NCBI GenBank assembly: GCA_905214825.1 | Contig: CAJMNV010000047.1 | Span: forward strand, 1-13,566 | Origin: an uncultured bacterium | GTDB taxonomy: Bacteria > Bacillota > Clostridia > Lachnospirales > Anaerotignaceae | Direction: 5' to 3' | Length of the DNA: 13,566 bases | Shown: one piece after another, positions 1-6,606 of the stretch | How the letters are laid out: every line of letters begins with the position of its first letter | How positions within the stretch are numbered: position 1 is the stretch's first letter | Made by a program: the position numbers and the translations under genes | Notes under the pieces: generated by a model | What the model saw: the letters and a program-made list of their open reading frames with translations, nothing else | What the model was told of the DNA's origin: nothing | Database searches by the model: none

Positions 1-51
1 GTCTTCTACATTTGTATCGTACTTTAATGTAGAATAGCCTACACTGCTGGA

Positions 52-227
52 TATGTATAACTTTTTATATATTGTGGAAAATTGTATATAAACCTAATAA
101 TTCCACATATTTTGTTGTGTATAACTTGTTTTTATTTTTTTCCACAAGTTGTGTATAACTTTATTTTATAAAAAGTTATATACATTATTTTTATTGTATT
201 TGTGGATAAATTTCCAATTTATACACA
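52..227. other. oriC, upstream DnaA-box cluster
   Basis: This is the left half of a bipartite origin. Matches to TTATNCACA or its looser form TTWTNCACA lie at 73-81 (minus), 116-124 (minus, TTATACACA), 138-146 (plus, TTTTCCACA), 150-158 (minus, TTATACACA), 201-209 (minus, perfect TTATCCACA) and 219-227 (plus, TTATACACA). A one-mismatch copy is at 52-60. The boxes at 138-146 and 150-158 face each other across 3 bp. A 14-bp direct repeat, GTTGTGTATAACTT, sits at 114-127 and 148-161, 34 bp apart. The DNA between boxes is very A/T-rich. DnaA boxes here would be expected both to organise initiation and to repress dnaA transcription. I could not place a convincing -35/-10 pair for dnaA in this stretch. 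Confidence 0.85.
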
Positions 228-276
228 GGATACACAATCTTATTTTTACAGAAATTTTGCATTTGGGAGGATTTAT

Positions 277-1599
277 ATGGATATCAACCACTGTTGGAAC
301 CAAGCATTACAAATTATAGAAAAAGAAATATCTTCGCCTGTTAGTTACGAAACATGGATACTACCGATTGTTCCGGTAGGGATTGATGGCAATCGTTTTT
401 TATTGCGTGTCAGTGAACCATTCTATAAAGAAATGTTAGAAAAACGACATTTACCATTGATTCGCACCGCAATCAAATCTGTAACAAAAACCAATTATGA
501 TATTAGCATTTTAACAGAAGAAGATGAAACACCAAAAACACAAGAAACTAAAAAAGAAAAAAATAATGATTTGGCAAAAAACCTAAATCCAAAATATGTG
601 TTTAGTTCTTTTGTCGTAGGCAACAGCAACCGTATGGCACATGCAGCTTCTTTGGCTGTCGCAGAATCTCCCGCAAAAGCATACAATCCTTTATTTTTAT
701 ATGGAAATTCTGGACTTGGCAAAACACATTTAATGCACTCTATTGCTCACTTTATATTAGATAAAAAACCTTCTACAAAAGTACTTTATGTAACTAGCGA
801 AACATTTACAAATGAATTGATATTATCTATCCAAAATAATAAAAACGAAGATTTTCGCAATAAATACCGCAATATTGATGTATTGCTAATTGACGATATT
901 CAATTTATATCCAAAAAAGAAGGAACACAAGAAGAATTTTTCCATACATTCAATGCTTTGTATGAATCCAATAAACAAATCATCATTTCTTCTGACAGAC
1001 CTCCAAAAGAAATCAAAACATTGGAAGACCGTCTGAGAAGTCGCTTTGAATGGGGATTAATTGCAGATATACAACCACCTGATTATGAAACACGTATTGC
1101 CATATTAAGAAAAAAAGCAGACCGTGACAATTTGATTGTGCCCGATGATGTGATTTCTTATATTGCCAAAAATATTGTTTCCAATATTCGAGAATTAGAA
1201 GGCGCATTGACACGCATTGTCGCATATGCTACGTTGACAAATCAAAAAATTTCATTAGAGTTAACCGAAAAATCCATGAAAGATGTGTATAGCGAAAATA
1301 CACAAGTTCCTTTGACACCTAATATCATACAGGAAATTGTCGCACATCATTATAATATTCGTGTAGAAGATATACAGGGCAATAAAAAACCAAAAAATAT
1401 TGCATTTCCACGCCAAATTTCTATGTATCTTTGCCGAAAATTATTGGATATTTCATTACCCAAAATTGGAGAAAGCTTTGGTGGTCGTGACCATACCACA
1501 ATCATTTATGGTGTTTCCAAAATTGAAAAACAAATGGAACAAGATGAAGATTTGAAAAAAACTATCATACAATTAAAAAGAAAAATCAAAGAAAGTTAA
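277..1599 (+). CDS. dnaA: Chromosomal replication initiator DnaA
   Basis: DnaA binds DnaA boxes as an ATP-dependent filament, melts oriC and helps load the replicative helicase. The 440-residue product has the usual four domains: domain I at about 1-84, a short lysine- and glutamate-rich linker, an AAA+ core and a C-terminal DNA-binding domain. Visible motifs are Walker A GNSGLGKT (143-150), Walker B with Asp206-Asp207, and the box-reading signature GGRDHTT (402-408). The start is the ATG at 277, behind GGGAGG at 265-270. A longer in-frame reading from a GTG at 202 is rejected because that codon lies inside a perfect DnaA box and adds 25 residues before the typical N-terminus. The gene sits between two DnaA-box clusters, so autoregulation by DnaA is expected. 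Confidence 0.98.
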   Translation: MDINHCWNQALQIIEKEISSPVSYETWILPIVPVGIDGNRFLLRVSEPFYKEMLEKRHLPLIRTAIKSVTKTNYDISILTEEDETPKTQETKKEKNNDLAKNLNPKYVFSSFVVGNSNRMAHAASLAVAESPAKAYNPLFLYGNSGLGKTHLMHSIAHFILDKKPSTKVLYVTSETFTNELILSIQNNKNEDFRNKYRNIDVLLIDDIQFISKKEGTQEEFFHTFNALYESNKQIIISSDRPPKEIKTLEDRLRSRFEWGLIADIQPPDYETRIAILRKKADRDNLIVPDDVISYIAKNIVSNIRELEGALTRIVAYATLTNQKISLELTEKSMKDVYSENTQVPLTPNIIQEIVAHHYNIRVEDIQGNKKPKNIAFPRQISMYLCRKLLDISLPKIGESFGGRDHTTIIYGVSKIEKQMEQDEDLKKTIIQLKRKIKES

Positions 1600-1652
1600 T
1601 TTTTTAAATTTTTTTTTTTTTTTTTATTTTTTTATTTTTATTATTTTTTTAT
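1596..1652. repeat. 57-bp A/T-only, T-rich tract
   Basis: From the last bases of dnaA to the first downstream DnaA box there is no G or C for 57 bp. The top strand is almost all T, including an unbroken run of 17 T at 1609-1625 and shorter runs of 5-7 T separated by single A. The tract abuts a perfect DnaA box at 1649-1657. It may ease strand opening or bend the DNA, and could also help stop dnaA transcription, although no stem precedes it. The exact length of the long T run should be treated cautiously because homopolymers are prone to sequencing error. Confidence 0.75.
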
Positions 1653-1816
1653 CCACAAATCATTGTGTATAACAAGTGGATATATTGTGGAATATTTATG
1701 GTAATATTTTGTGCTTGTGGATTTTGTGTATAAGTATATTTTTATACGCTACATTTCCACATGGTTATGCACAGTCATTTTTGTTTAATTTTCAATGATT
1801 TTTTATGTTATCCACA
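1649..1816. other. oriC, dnaA-dnaN DnaA-box cluster
   Basis: This is the right half of the origin. Good boxes are at 1649-1657 (plus, perfect TTATCCACA), 1664-1672 (minus, TTATACACA), 1725-1733 (minus, TTATACACA), 1765-1773 (plus, TTATGCACA) and 1808-1816 (plus, perfect TTATCCACA). One-mismatch copies are at 1686-1694 (minus) and 1753-1761 (plus), and a weaker one at 1716-1724 directly abuts the box at 1725. The last box feeds into the unwinding module described separately. Box clusters on both sides of dnaA match the bipartite origin known in Bacillus subtilis, where DnaA bound at the two sides can loop out the dnaA gene. Confidence 0.9.
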
Positions 1817-1882
1817 AATTCACAGCCACTACTACTACTACTACGGATAAAATTTTTATTATTTACTTATACTTGTGTAAAA
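1808..1882. other. Origin unwinding module: DnaA box, DnaA-trios and A/T-rich DUE
   Basis: In order, the sequence shows a perfect DnaA box (1808-1816), a degenerate box ending in TTCACA (to 1824), a short GCC spacer, and five uninterrupted CTA triplets (1829-1843). CGG and an A/T-rich stretch running toward the dnaN ribosome binding site follow. On the complementary strand the triplets read 3'-GAT-5', the DnaA-trio motif known from B. subtilis to guide DnaA from boxes onto single-stranded DNA. Spacing and order match the B. subtilis layout as I remember it. The downstream A/T-rich stretch is the probable site of first melting. The repeat is more regular than usual, which makes this a confident origin call on sequence alone. 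Confidence 0.85.
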
Positions 1883-1900
1883 AAGGAGATGTATATAACT

Positions 1901-3004
1901 ATGAAACTCATCTGTCAAAAAGATACGTTACTTAATTTCATCAATATTGTGAATAAAGCTGTTTCTGTACGAACGACACTTCCTGTATTGGAATGTATAT
2001 TATTAACTGCAAATGAAAAAGGATTTACCATGACAAGTAATAACCTAGAATTGGGTATACAAACAGCCCCCATTGATGCAGAAATTTTACAAAATGGAGA
2101 AATTGCCATTGAAGCAAAAATATTTCATGAAATTATCAGACGCTTAAATGGAGAAGAAGTAATATTAGAAACAAATGAAAATCAAAGCATTACCATTACA
2201 GGTGGTACTTCTCGTTTCATCATTATGGGACAAAGTGGAGAAAATTTCCCAGCACTACCAACCATAGAACAACAAGATGCATATACATTAAAACAAAATG
2301 ATTTACGTCATTTGATTCGCCAAACAATATTCTCTGTTTCACAAGAAACCACAAAACAAATATTAACTGGTGAGCTGCTTGAGATAAAAGAAGGATGTTT
2401 TCGTATTGTATCCATTGATGGTTACCGTATTTCATTTCGTAAAATACCACTCAACCACCCTTTTACACCAAAAAACGTGGTAGTACCTGGAAAAACATTG
2501 CTGGAACTTACAAAAATTCTTTCACAAGAAGATGATGATATGGTGCAACTGTATTTTACAGAAAAACATGTTTTATTTGATTTGGGTATGGCAACAATGG
2601 TTTCTCGTTTGTTGGAAGGAGATTATGTTAGTTATGAAAATAATTTCACAGAAGATTATAAAACAAAAATTATTGTCGATACCGCAGCATTGATACAAGC
2701 TTTGGAAAGAGCTTCGTTGGTTTCTCGTGATAATCGCAAAACACCGGTTCGTTTAGAATTAAAACCAGATACATTAATATTAACAGCAAAAAGTGATATG
2801 GGTACCACATATGAAGAAGTCGCAAATGAAACAGATGGTGACGAAATGCAGATTGCATTCAATCCTCGTTATTTGATTGAGGCATTGCGTGCTATTGATG
2901 ATGAAAAAGTTGCCATTCGGTTCATAGGTTCTTTGAGTCCTTGTACCATTGTACCATTAGAAGGCAATGCTTATCAGTATTTGATATTGCCTTTACGTAT
3001 GTAA
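1901..3004 (+). CDS. dnaN: DNA polymerase III sliding clamp (beta subunit)
   Basis: The beta clamp encircles DNA as a dimer and tethers polymerase III and many repair proteins. The product has 367 residues, the normal size for three tandem clamp domains. It opens with MKLICQKDTLLNFINIVNKA, typical of the family, and ends with the usual clamp C-terminal strand LILPLRM. The start chosen is the ATG at 1901, behind AGGAG at 1884-1888. The spacing is rather long, but the alternative ATG at 1889 would sit on top of the Shine-Dalgarno. An in-frame extension back to 1805 would translate the DnaA box and the trio array as a poly-leucine run, so it is rejected. The S4-domain gene follows 13 bp downstream, probably in the same transcript. 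Confidence 0.98.
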   Translation: MKLICQKDTLLNFINIVNKAVSVRTTLPVLECILLTANEKGFTMTSNNLELGIQTAPIDAEILQNGEIAIEAKIFHEIIRRLNGEEVILETNENQSITITGGTSRFIIMGQSGENFPALPTIEQQDAYTLKQNDLRHLIRQTIFSVSQETTKQILTGELLEIKEGCFRIVSIDGYRISFRKIPLNHPFTPKNVVVPGKTLLELTKILSQEDDDMVQLYFTEKHVLFDLGMATMVSRLLEGDYVSYENNFTEDYKTKIIVDTAALIQALERASLVSRDNRKTPVRLELKPDTLILTAKSDMGTTYEEVANETDGDEMQIAFNPRYLIEALRAIDDEKVAIRFIGSLSPCTIVPLEGNAYQYLILPLRM

Positions 3005-3017
3005 GGAGGAAAACAAT

Positions 3018-3239
3018 ATGGAAAAAGTTTATATTCATACAGATTTTATCAAATTGCAGCAAGTGTTAAAATTAGCAGGATTGATTGACCAAGGTTCTGA
3101 TGTGAAAGTATTTTTAGCAGATGGTTTGGTATTTGTTAATGATGTGATGGTAACAGAACGTGGGAAAAAAATCAGAAATGGCGATATTGTAGAAGTAAAA
3201 GCAGTTGGAAAAATTATGGTTGTCAAACAACAAGAATAA
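3018..3239 (+). CDS. rlbA: S4-domain RNA-binding protein, YaaA/RlbA family
   Basis: This is a 73-residue protein made almost entirely of one S4 RNA-binding fold. The core is LQQVLKLAGLIDQGSDVKVF, followed by LVFVNDVMVTERGKKIRNGD and a short beta-strand tail. The gene starts at an ATG behind an excellent AAGGAGG (3003-3009) that overlaps the dnaN stop codon, so it is translated from the dnaN transcript. In B. subtilis the homologue in the same position (yaaA, also rlbA) has been linked to ribosome assembly. The exact RNA target is not clear from sequence. The position between dnaN and recF is the strongest support for the assignment. Confidence 0.9.
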   Translation: MEKVYIHTDFIKLQQVLKLAGLIDQGSDVKVFLADGLVFVNDVMVTERGKKIRNGDIVEVKAVGKIMVVKQQE

Positions 3240-3338
3240 AACGATGCATTGTATTTGGTCTGATAAATCACAATTTTTATCAAAAAACAATATGCAAAAT
3301 ATGCATAATTTATATTTATAATAAAAAGGTGTGTTTTT

Positions 3339-4421
3339 ATGCAAATTAAAGAAGTATCGTTACAACAATTTCGCAATTTATCAAAATTGCATATCACACC
3401 AGCAACAGGTATCAATATCTTTTATGGAGAAAATGCACAAGGGAAAACTAATTTTTTGGAAGCATTGTATTTTTGTGCATTAGGTCGTTCTTTGCGTGGC
3501 AAAAACGAACAACAACTGATTGCATTTGGTGCAGAAGAAAGCCATATTCGTATGGAAGTCATGAGAAAAAACCGCAATGACCGTATTGATGTGCATTTGA
3601 AGCGAGAAGAAAAAAAGGGGATTGCTGTCAATGGTTTGGCAGTCAAAAAAATGGGAGAGTTATTTGGGACATTATATGCTGTGATATTTTCACCAGAAGA
3701 TTTGTCATTGATAAAAGATGGTCCTGCAGAACGTCGTCGTTTTTTGGATATGGAACTTTGCCAAATCAGCCATGTGTATTATTATGACTTGCAGCAGTAT
3801 TATCGTATACTAAAACAACGCAACCATTTGTTAAAAGAAATCAAACAAAAACCACGTCTTGTAGATACACTTTCCGTATGGGATAGTCAGCTTGTTGCCT
3901 ATGGTAAAAAAATCATTACCCTCAGAGCCCAATTTTTAATGCGTTTAGATGATATTGCAGGAAGGAAGCAGGAAGCCCTTACGGGAGGTAAAGATTGCTT
4001 AAAAACGGAATATAAGCCAAATTGTGAGGCAAGTGTTTTTGCAGAACGTTTGGAAAAGAGTTTAGAACGAGATATTTTCACAGGTAGTACACAAATAGGG
4101 CCACATAAAGACGATATTTTATTTTTGGTAAACGGAAAAGATGTCAAGCAGTTTGGTTCGCAAGGACAACAACGCACAACAGTACTTTCTGCCAGATTGG
4201 CAGAAATAGAATTGATACAACAAGAAACAGGAGAACAGCCTGTTTTGTTATTAGATGATGTGCTTTCTGAGTTAGACGAACATAGACAACATTATTTGAT
4301 GGAGAGTATCTATGGTTTGCAAGCGTTTTTAACTTGTACGGGTATTGAAGATGCTGTGAAAGGGTATTTGCAAAAAGAGAATTTATTTTTTGTAAAAGAT
4401 GGAGATATTACAAAAAAATAA
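3339..4421 (+). CDS. recF: DNA replication and repair protein RecF
   Basis: RecF is an SMC-like ATPase that, with RecO and RecR, loads RecA at single-stranded gaps and stalled forks. The 360-residue product is full length. It shows Walker A GENAQGKTN (30-38), the ABC signature FGSQGQQRT (272-280) and Walker B VLLLDDVLSELD (302-313). The start ATG follows AAGGTG at 3326-3331. A 99-bp gap separates it from the S4 gene. This gap holds a 7-bp inverted repeat (3261-3267 with 3276-3282), but I see no clear promoter. A terminator follows the stop. The small remB (yaaB) gene that lies between recF and gyrB in Bacillus is absent here. Confidence 0.97.
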   Translation: MQIKEVSLQQFRNLSKLHITPATGINIFYGENAQGKTNFLEALYFCALGRSLRGKNEQQLIAFGAEESHIRMEVMRKNRNDRIDVHLKREEKKGIAVNGLAVKKMGELFGTLYAVIFSPEDLSLIKDGPAERRRFLDMELCQISHVYYYDLQQYYRILKQRNHLLKEIKQKPRLVDTLSVWDSQLVAYGKKIITLRAQFLMRLDDIAGRKQEALTGGKDCLKTEYKPNCEASVFAERLEKSLERDIFTGSTQIGPHKDDILFLVNGKDVKQFGSQGQQRTTVLSARLAEIELIQQETGEQPVLLLDDVLSELDEHRQHYLMESIYGLQAFLTCTGIEDAVKGYLQKENLFFVKDGDITKK

Positions 4422-4436
4422 TGTGATACAAATTTT

Positions 4437-4475
4437 ACATAAAAAAGATATATGAAAATATATCTTTTTTTATGT
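4437..4475 (+). terminator. Terminator after recF
   Basis: The left arm (4437-4452, ACATAAAAAAGATATA) pairs with the right arm (4459-4475) around a 6-base loop, with one extra T in the right arm. The stem is A/T-rich and holds a run of seven T in its descending side, followed by further A/T. It lies 15 bp after the recF stop and would separate recF from gyrB. The symmetric A and T runs mean it could also work on the opposite strand, although no gene lies there. Confidence 0.7.
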
Positions 4476-4585
4476 GAAAAATAAAAAAATCGTATGTTGT
4501 TTTATGAAAACAATATTAAGGAAGTAAAAACAAACAAAATCTGCAAAAAAAAATGGTTTTTGCTGATAAAATCAATGCTTTTTGC

Positions 4586-4614
4586 TTGTGAAAATATAAA
4601 AAAAATGGTATACT
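4586..4614 (+). promoter_or_regulatory. Probable gyrB promoter
   Basis: TTGTGA (4586-4591) lies 17 bp from TATACT (4609-4614), which is preceded by TG at -1/-2 spacing (TGGTATACT), an extended -10. The predicted start is near 4621, giving a leader of about 60 bases before gyrB. It sits downstream of the recF terminator, consistent with a separate gyrB-gyrA unit. This is a pattern call on a sigma-70/SigA-type consensus. Confidence 0.65.
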
Positions 4615-4648
4615 ATTTTTATCATAAAATAAGCGTGAAAACACTTGG

Positions 4649-4672
4649 TTTTTTACCATGATAGGTAAGGAG
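4649..4672 (+). promoter_or_regulatory. Possible hairpin covering the gyrB ribosome binding site
   Basis: Bases 4649-4657 (TTTTTTACC minus the outermost mismatched base) can pair with 4664-4672 (GGTAAGGAG) around the loop ATGATA. Five pairs are Watson-Crick at the top, and the lower part includes G-U pairs. The right arm contains the complete AAGGAG (4667-4672) used by gyrB. The loop is also complementary to TATCAT at 4620-4625, near the predicted transcript start. The helix is weak because of its G-U pairs, so regulation by it is only a hypothesis. Confidence 0.3.
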
Positions 4673-4680
4673 AGAATAAA

Positions 4681-6582
4681 ATGGCAGTAGAATATAATGA
4701 AAGTCAAATCCAAGTGCTGGAAGGGCTGGAAGCGGTTAGAAAACGCCCCGGTATGTATATTGGTTCTACCAGCGAAAAAGGATTGCATCATTTGGTATAT
4801 GAAATTGTGGATAATGCCGTTGACGAGGCTTTGGCTGGGTATTGTACAGAAATTATGGTTACCATTTATCAAGATAACTCTATATCCGTAGAAGATAATG
4901 GACGTGGTATTCCGGTGGGTATTCATCATCAAAAAGGTATTTCTGCATTGGAAGTGGTATTCACCATACTGCATGCAGGGGGGAAATTTGGCGGTGGTGG
5001 ATATAAAGTTTCTGGTGGTTTGCATGGTGTTGGTGCTTCTGTTGTAAATGCTTTGTCTTCATGGTTATATGTCAATGTGCATACAGATGGCAGAATTTAT
5101 GAACAAAGATATGAAAGAGGTAATGTACTTTGTCATGTGACAGATATTGGTTCTACAGACAAACATGGTACATTTGTGCATTTTTTACCTGATGCAGAAA
5201 TATTTGAAGAAACCGTATTTTCGTATGATGTGTTAAAACAGCGTTTGCGTGAAACCGCATTTTTAACAAAAGGATTGAAAATCAATTTGATTGATTTGCG
5301 AGAAGGCATCGAACAAGAACGCTCTTTCCATTATGAAGGCGGTATCAAAGAATTTGTTGCTTATATCAATAAAAACCGTCAGTCTTTGTATCAAAATATT
5401 TTTTATGCCTCTGGTGAAAAAGATGGTGTGTTGGTGGAAGTGGCATTCCAGCATAATGATGGTTACACAGAAAGTATTTTCACATTTGTCAATAATATCA
5501 ATACCCCAGACGGTGGTACCCATTTGGTTGGGTTTAAATCTGGTTTGACAAAAACCATAAACGATTATGGTAAAAAAACTGGTATTATCAAAGATTCCGA
5601 TAAAAAATTATCTGGTGATGATGTACGAGAAGGCTTGACAGCTGTGATAAGTATTAAAGTCGAAGACCCACAGTTTGAAGGACAGACAAAAGCCAAATTG
5701 GGTACTAGTGAAGCAAAAGCAGCTGTGGAAGCTGTTCTGAGTGAATATTTGACCTATTTCTTAGAAGAAAATCCAGCGATTGGTAAAATTATCATTGAAA
5801 AAGGTTTGATGGCTTCTCGTGCCAGAGATGCGGCAAGAAAAGCAAGAGAATTGGTACGTCGTAAAACAGGTTTGGAAAATACCAGAATGCCAGGCAAATT
5901 GACCGACTGTACAAGCCGCAATCCGGAAGAATGTGAAATTTACATTGTCGAAGGAAATTCCGCAGGTGGTTCTGCCATTAAGGCACGTGACCCCAAAACA
6001 CAGGCAATACTGCCTTTGCGTGGTAAAATATTAAACGTGGAAAAAGCAAGATTGGACAGAATATTAAACAGTGAAGAAATTCGCAGTATGATTACTGCGT
6101 TTGGTACAGGCATTTCCGAAGATTTTGATATTGAGAAATTGCGTTATCATAAAATCGTTATTATGACTGATGCGGACGTAGATGGTTCCCATATTCGTAC
6201 ACTGCTTTTGACATTCTTCTATCGCTATATGCCAAAATTGATTGAAGAAGGCAAAGTCTATGTTGCACAGCCACCTTTGTATCGTGTAGAAAAAAATAAA
6301 CAGCATTATTATGTTTATGATGATACACAGCTAGAAACATTGTATCAGAAAATTGGTAAAGACAATATCAAAGAAGTACAGCGTTACAAAGGTTTGGGCG
6401 AAATGGATTATGACCAGTTAAGAGATACTACAATGGCAGTAGAACATCGTATTTTGAAAAAAGTGGATATTACCGATGCAGTATTGGCAGATGAAATATT
6501 TAGTATGCTGATGGGTGACAGCGTGGAACCCAGACGTGAATTTATCGAAGAAAATGCACAATATGCACAGATGGATTTCTGA
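4681..6582 (+). CDS. gyrB: DNA gyrase subunit B
   Basis: GyrB is the ATPase subunit of the A2B2 gyrase that introduces negative supercoils. The 633-residue product is complete. The GHKL ATPase domain has the E-x-x-DNAVDEA region (41-50), DNGRGIP (72-78) and GGLHGVGASVVNALS. The transducer has the QTK loop at 335-337. The Toprim domain has EGNSAGG (424-430) and the metal-binding DADVDGSH (497-504), followed by the C-terminal RYKGLGEMD. The usual Toprim signature is EGDSAGG. Here Asn426 replaces the aspartate whose change to Asn in other bacteria lowers quinolone sensitivity. The start ATG follows AAGGAG at 4667-4672. gyrA begins 24 bp after the stop, so the two are co-transcribed. Confidence 0.98.
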   Translation: MAVEYNESQIQVLEGLEAVRKRPGMYIGSTSEKGLHHLVYEIVDNAVDEALAGYCTEIMVTIYQDNSISVEDNGRGIPVGIHHQKGISALEVVFTILHAGGKFGGGGYKVSGGLHGVGASVVNALSSWLYVNVHTDGRIYEQRYERGNVLCHVTDIGSTDKHGTFVHFLPDAEIFEETVFSYDVLKQRLRETAFLTKGLKINLIDLREGIEQERSFHYEGGIKEFVAYINKNRQSLYQNIFYASGEKDGVLVEVAFQHNDGYTESIFTFVNNINTPDGGTHLVGFKSGLTKTINDYGKKTGIIKDSDKKLSGDDVREGLTAVISIKVEDPQFEGQTKAKLGTSEAKAAVEAVLSEYLTYFLEENPAIGKIIIEKGLMASRARDAARKARELVRRKTGLENTRMPGKLTDCTSRNPEECEIYIVEGNSAGGSAIKARDPKTQAILPLRGKILNVEKARLDRILNSEEIRSMITAFGTGISEDFDIEKLRYHKIVIMTDADVDGSHIRTLLLTFFYRYMPKLIEEGKVYVAQPPLYRVEKNKQHYYVYDDTQLETLYQKIGKDNIKEVQRYKGLGEMDYDQLRDTTMAVEHRILKKVDITDAVLADEIFSMLMGDSVEPRREFIEENAQYAQMDF

Positions 6583-6606
6583 TACAGAAAGGAACAGAGA
6601 TAAAAT

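Noticed and set aside
1829..1843. CTA repeat read as a poly-leucine coding segment of dnaN
   Set aside because: The sequence lies between a DnaA box and an A/T-rich stretch upstream of the dnaN ribosome binding site, and clamp proteins begin at the MKL start.
3261..3282. 7-bp inverted repeat TGATAAA/TTTATCA before recF as a terminator
   Set aside because: It is followed by A rather than T on the + strand and has no G/C pairs to speak of; the minus strand has its T run on the wrong side.
3317..3322. TATAAT as a recF promoter
   Set aside because: It is only 16 bases from the recF ATG, has no -35 match at a usable distance, and the ribosome binding site would fall at the transcript start.
3035..3415. 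126-codon minus-strand frame over the S4 gene and recF start
   Set aside because: It is antisense to two recognised genes, has no family-like features and has no good ribosome binding site.
4516..5025. 169-codon open frame on the minus strand across the recF-gyrB gap and the gyrB start
   Set aside because: It overlaps the well-supported gyrB ATPase domain and its promoter, its translation has no recognisable motif, and it follows the low stop-codon density of the antisense of a conserved gene.
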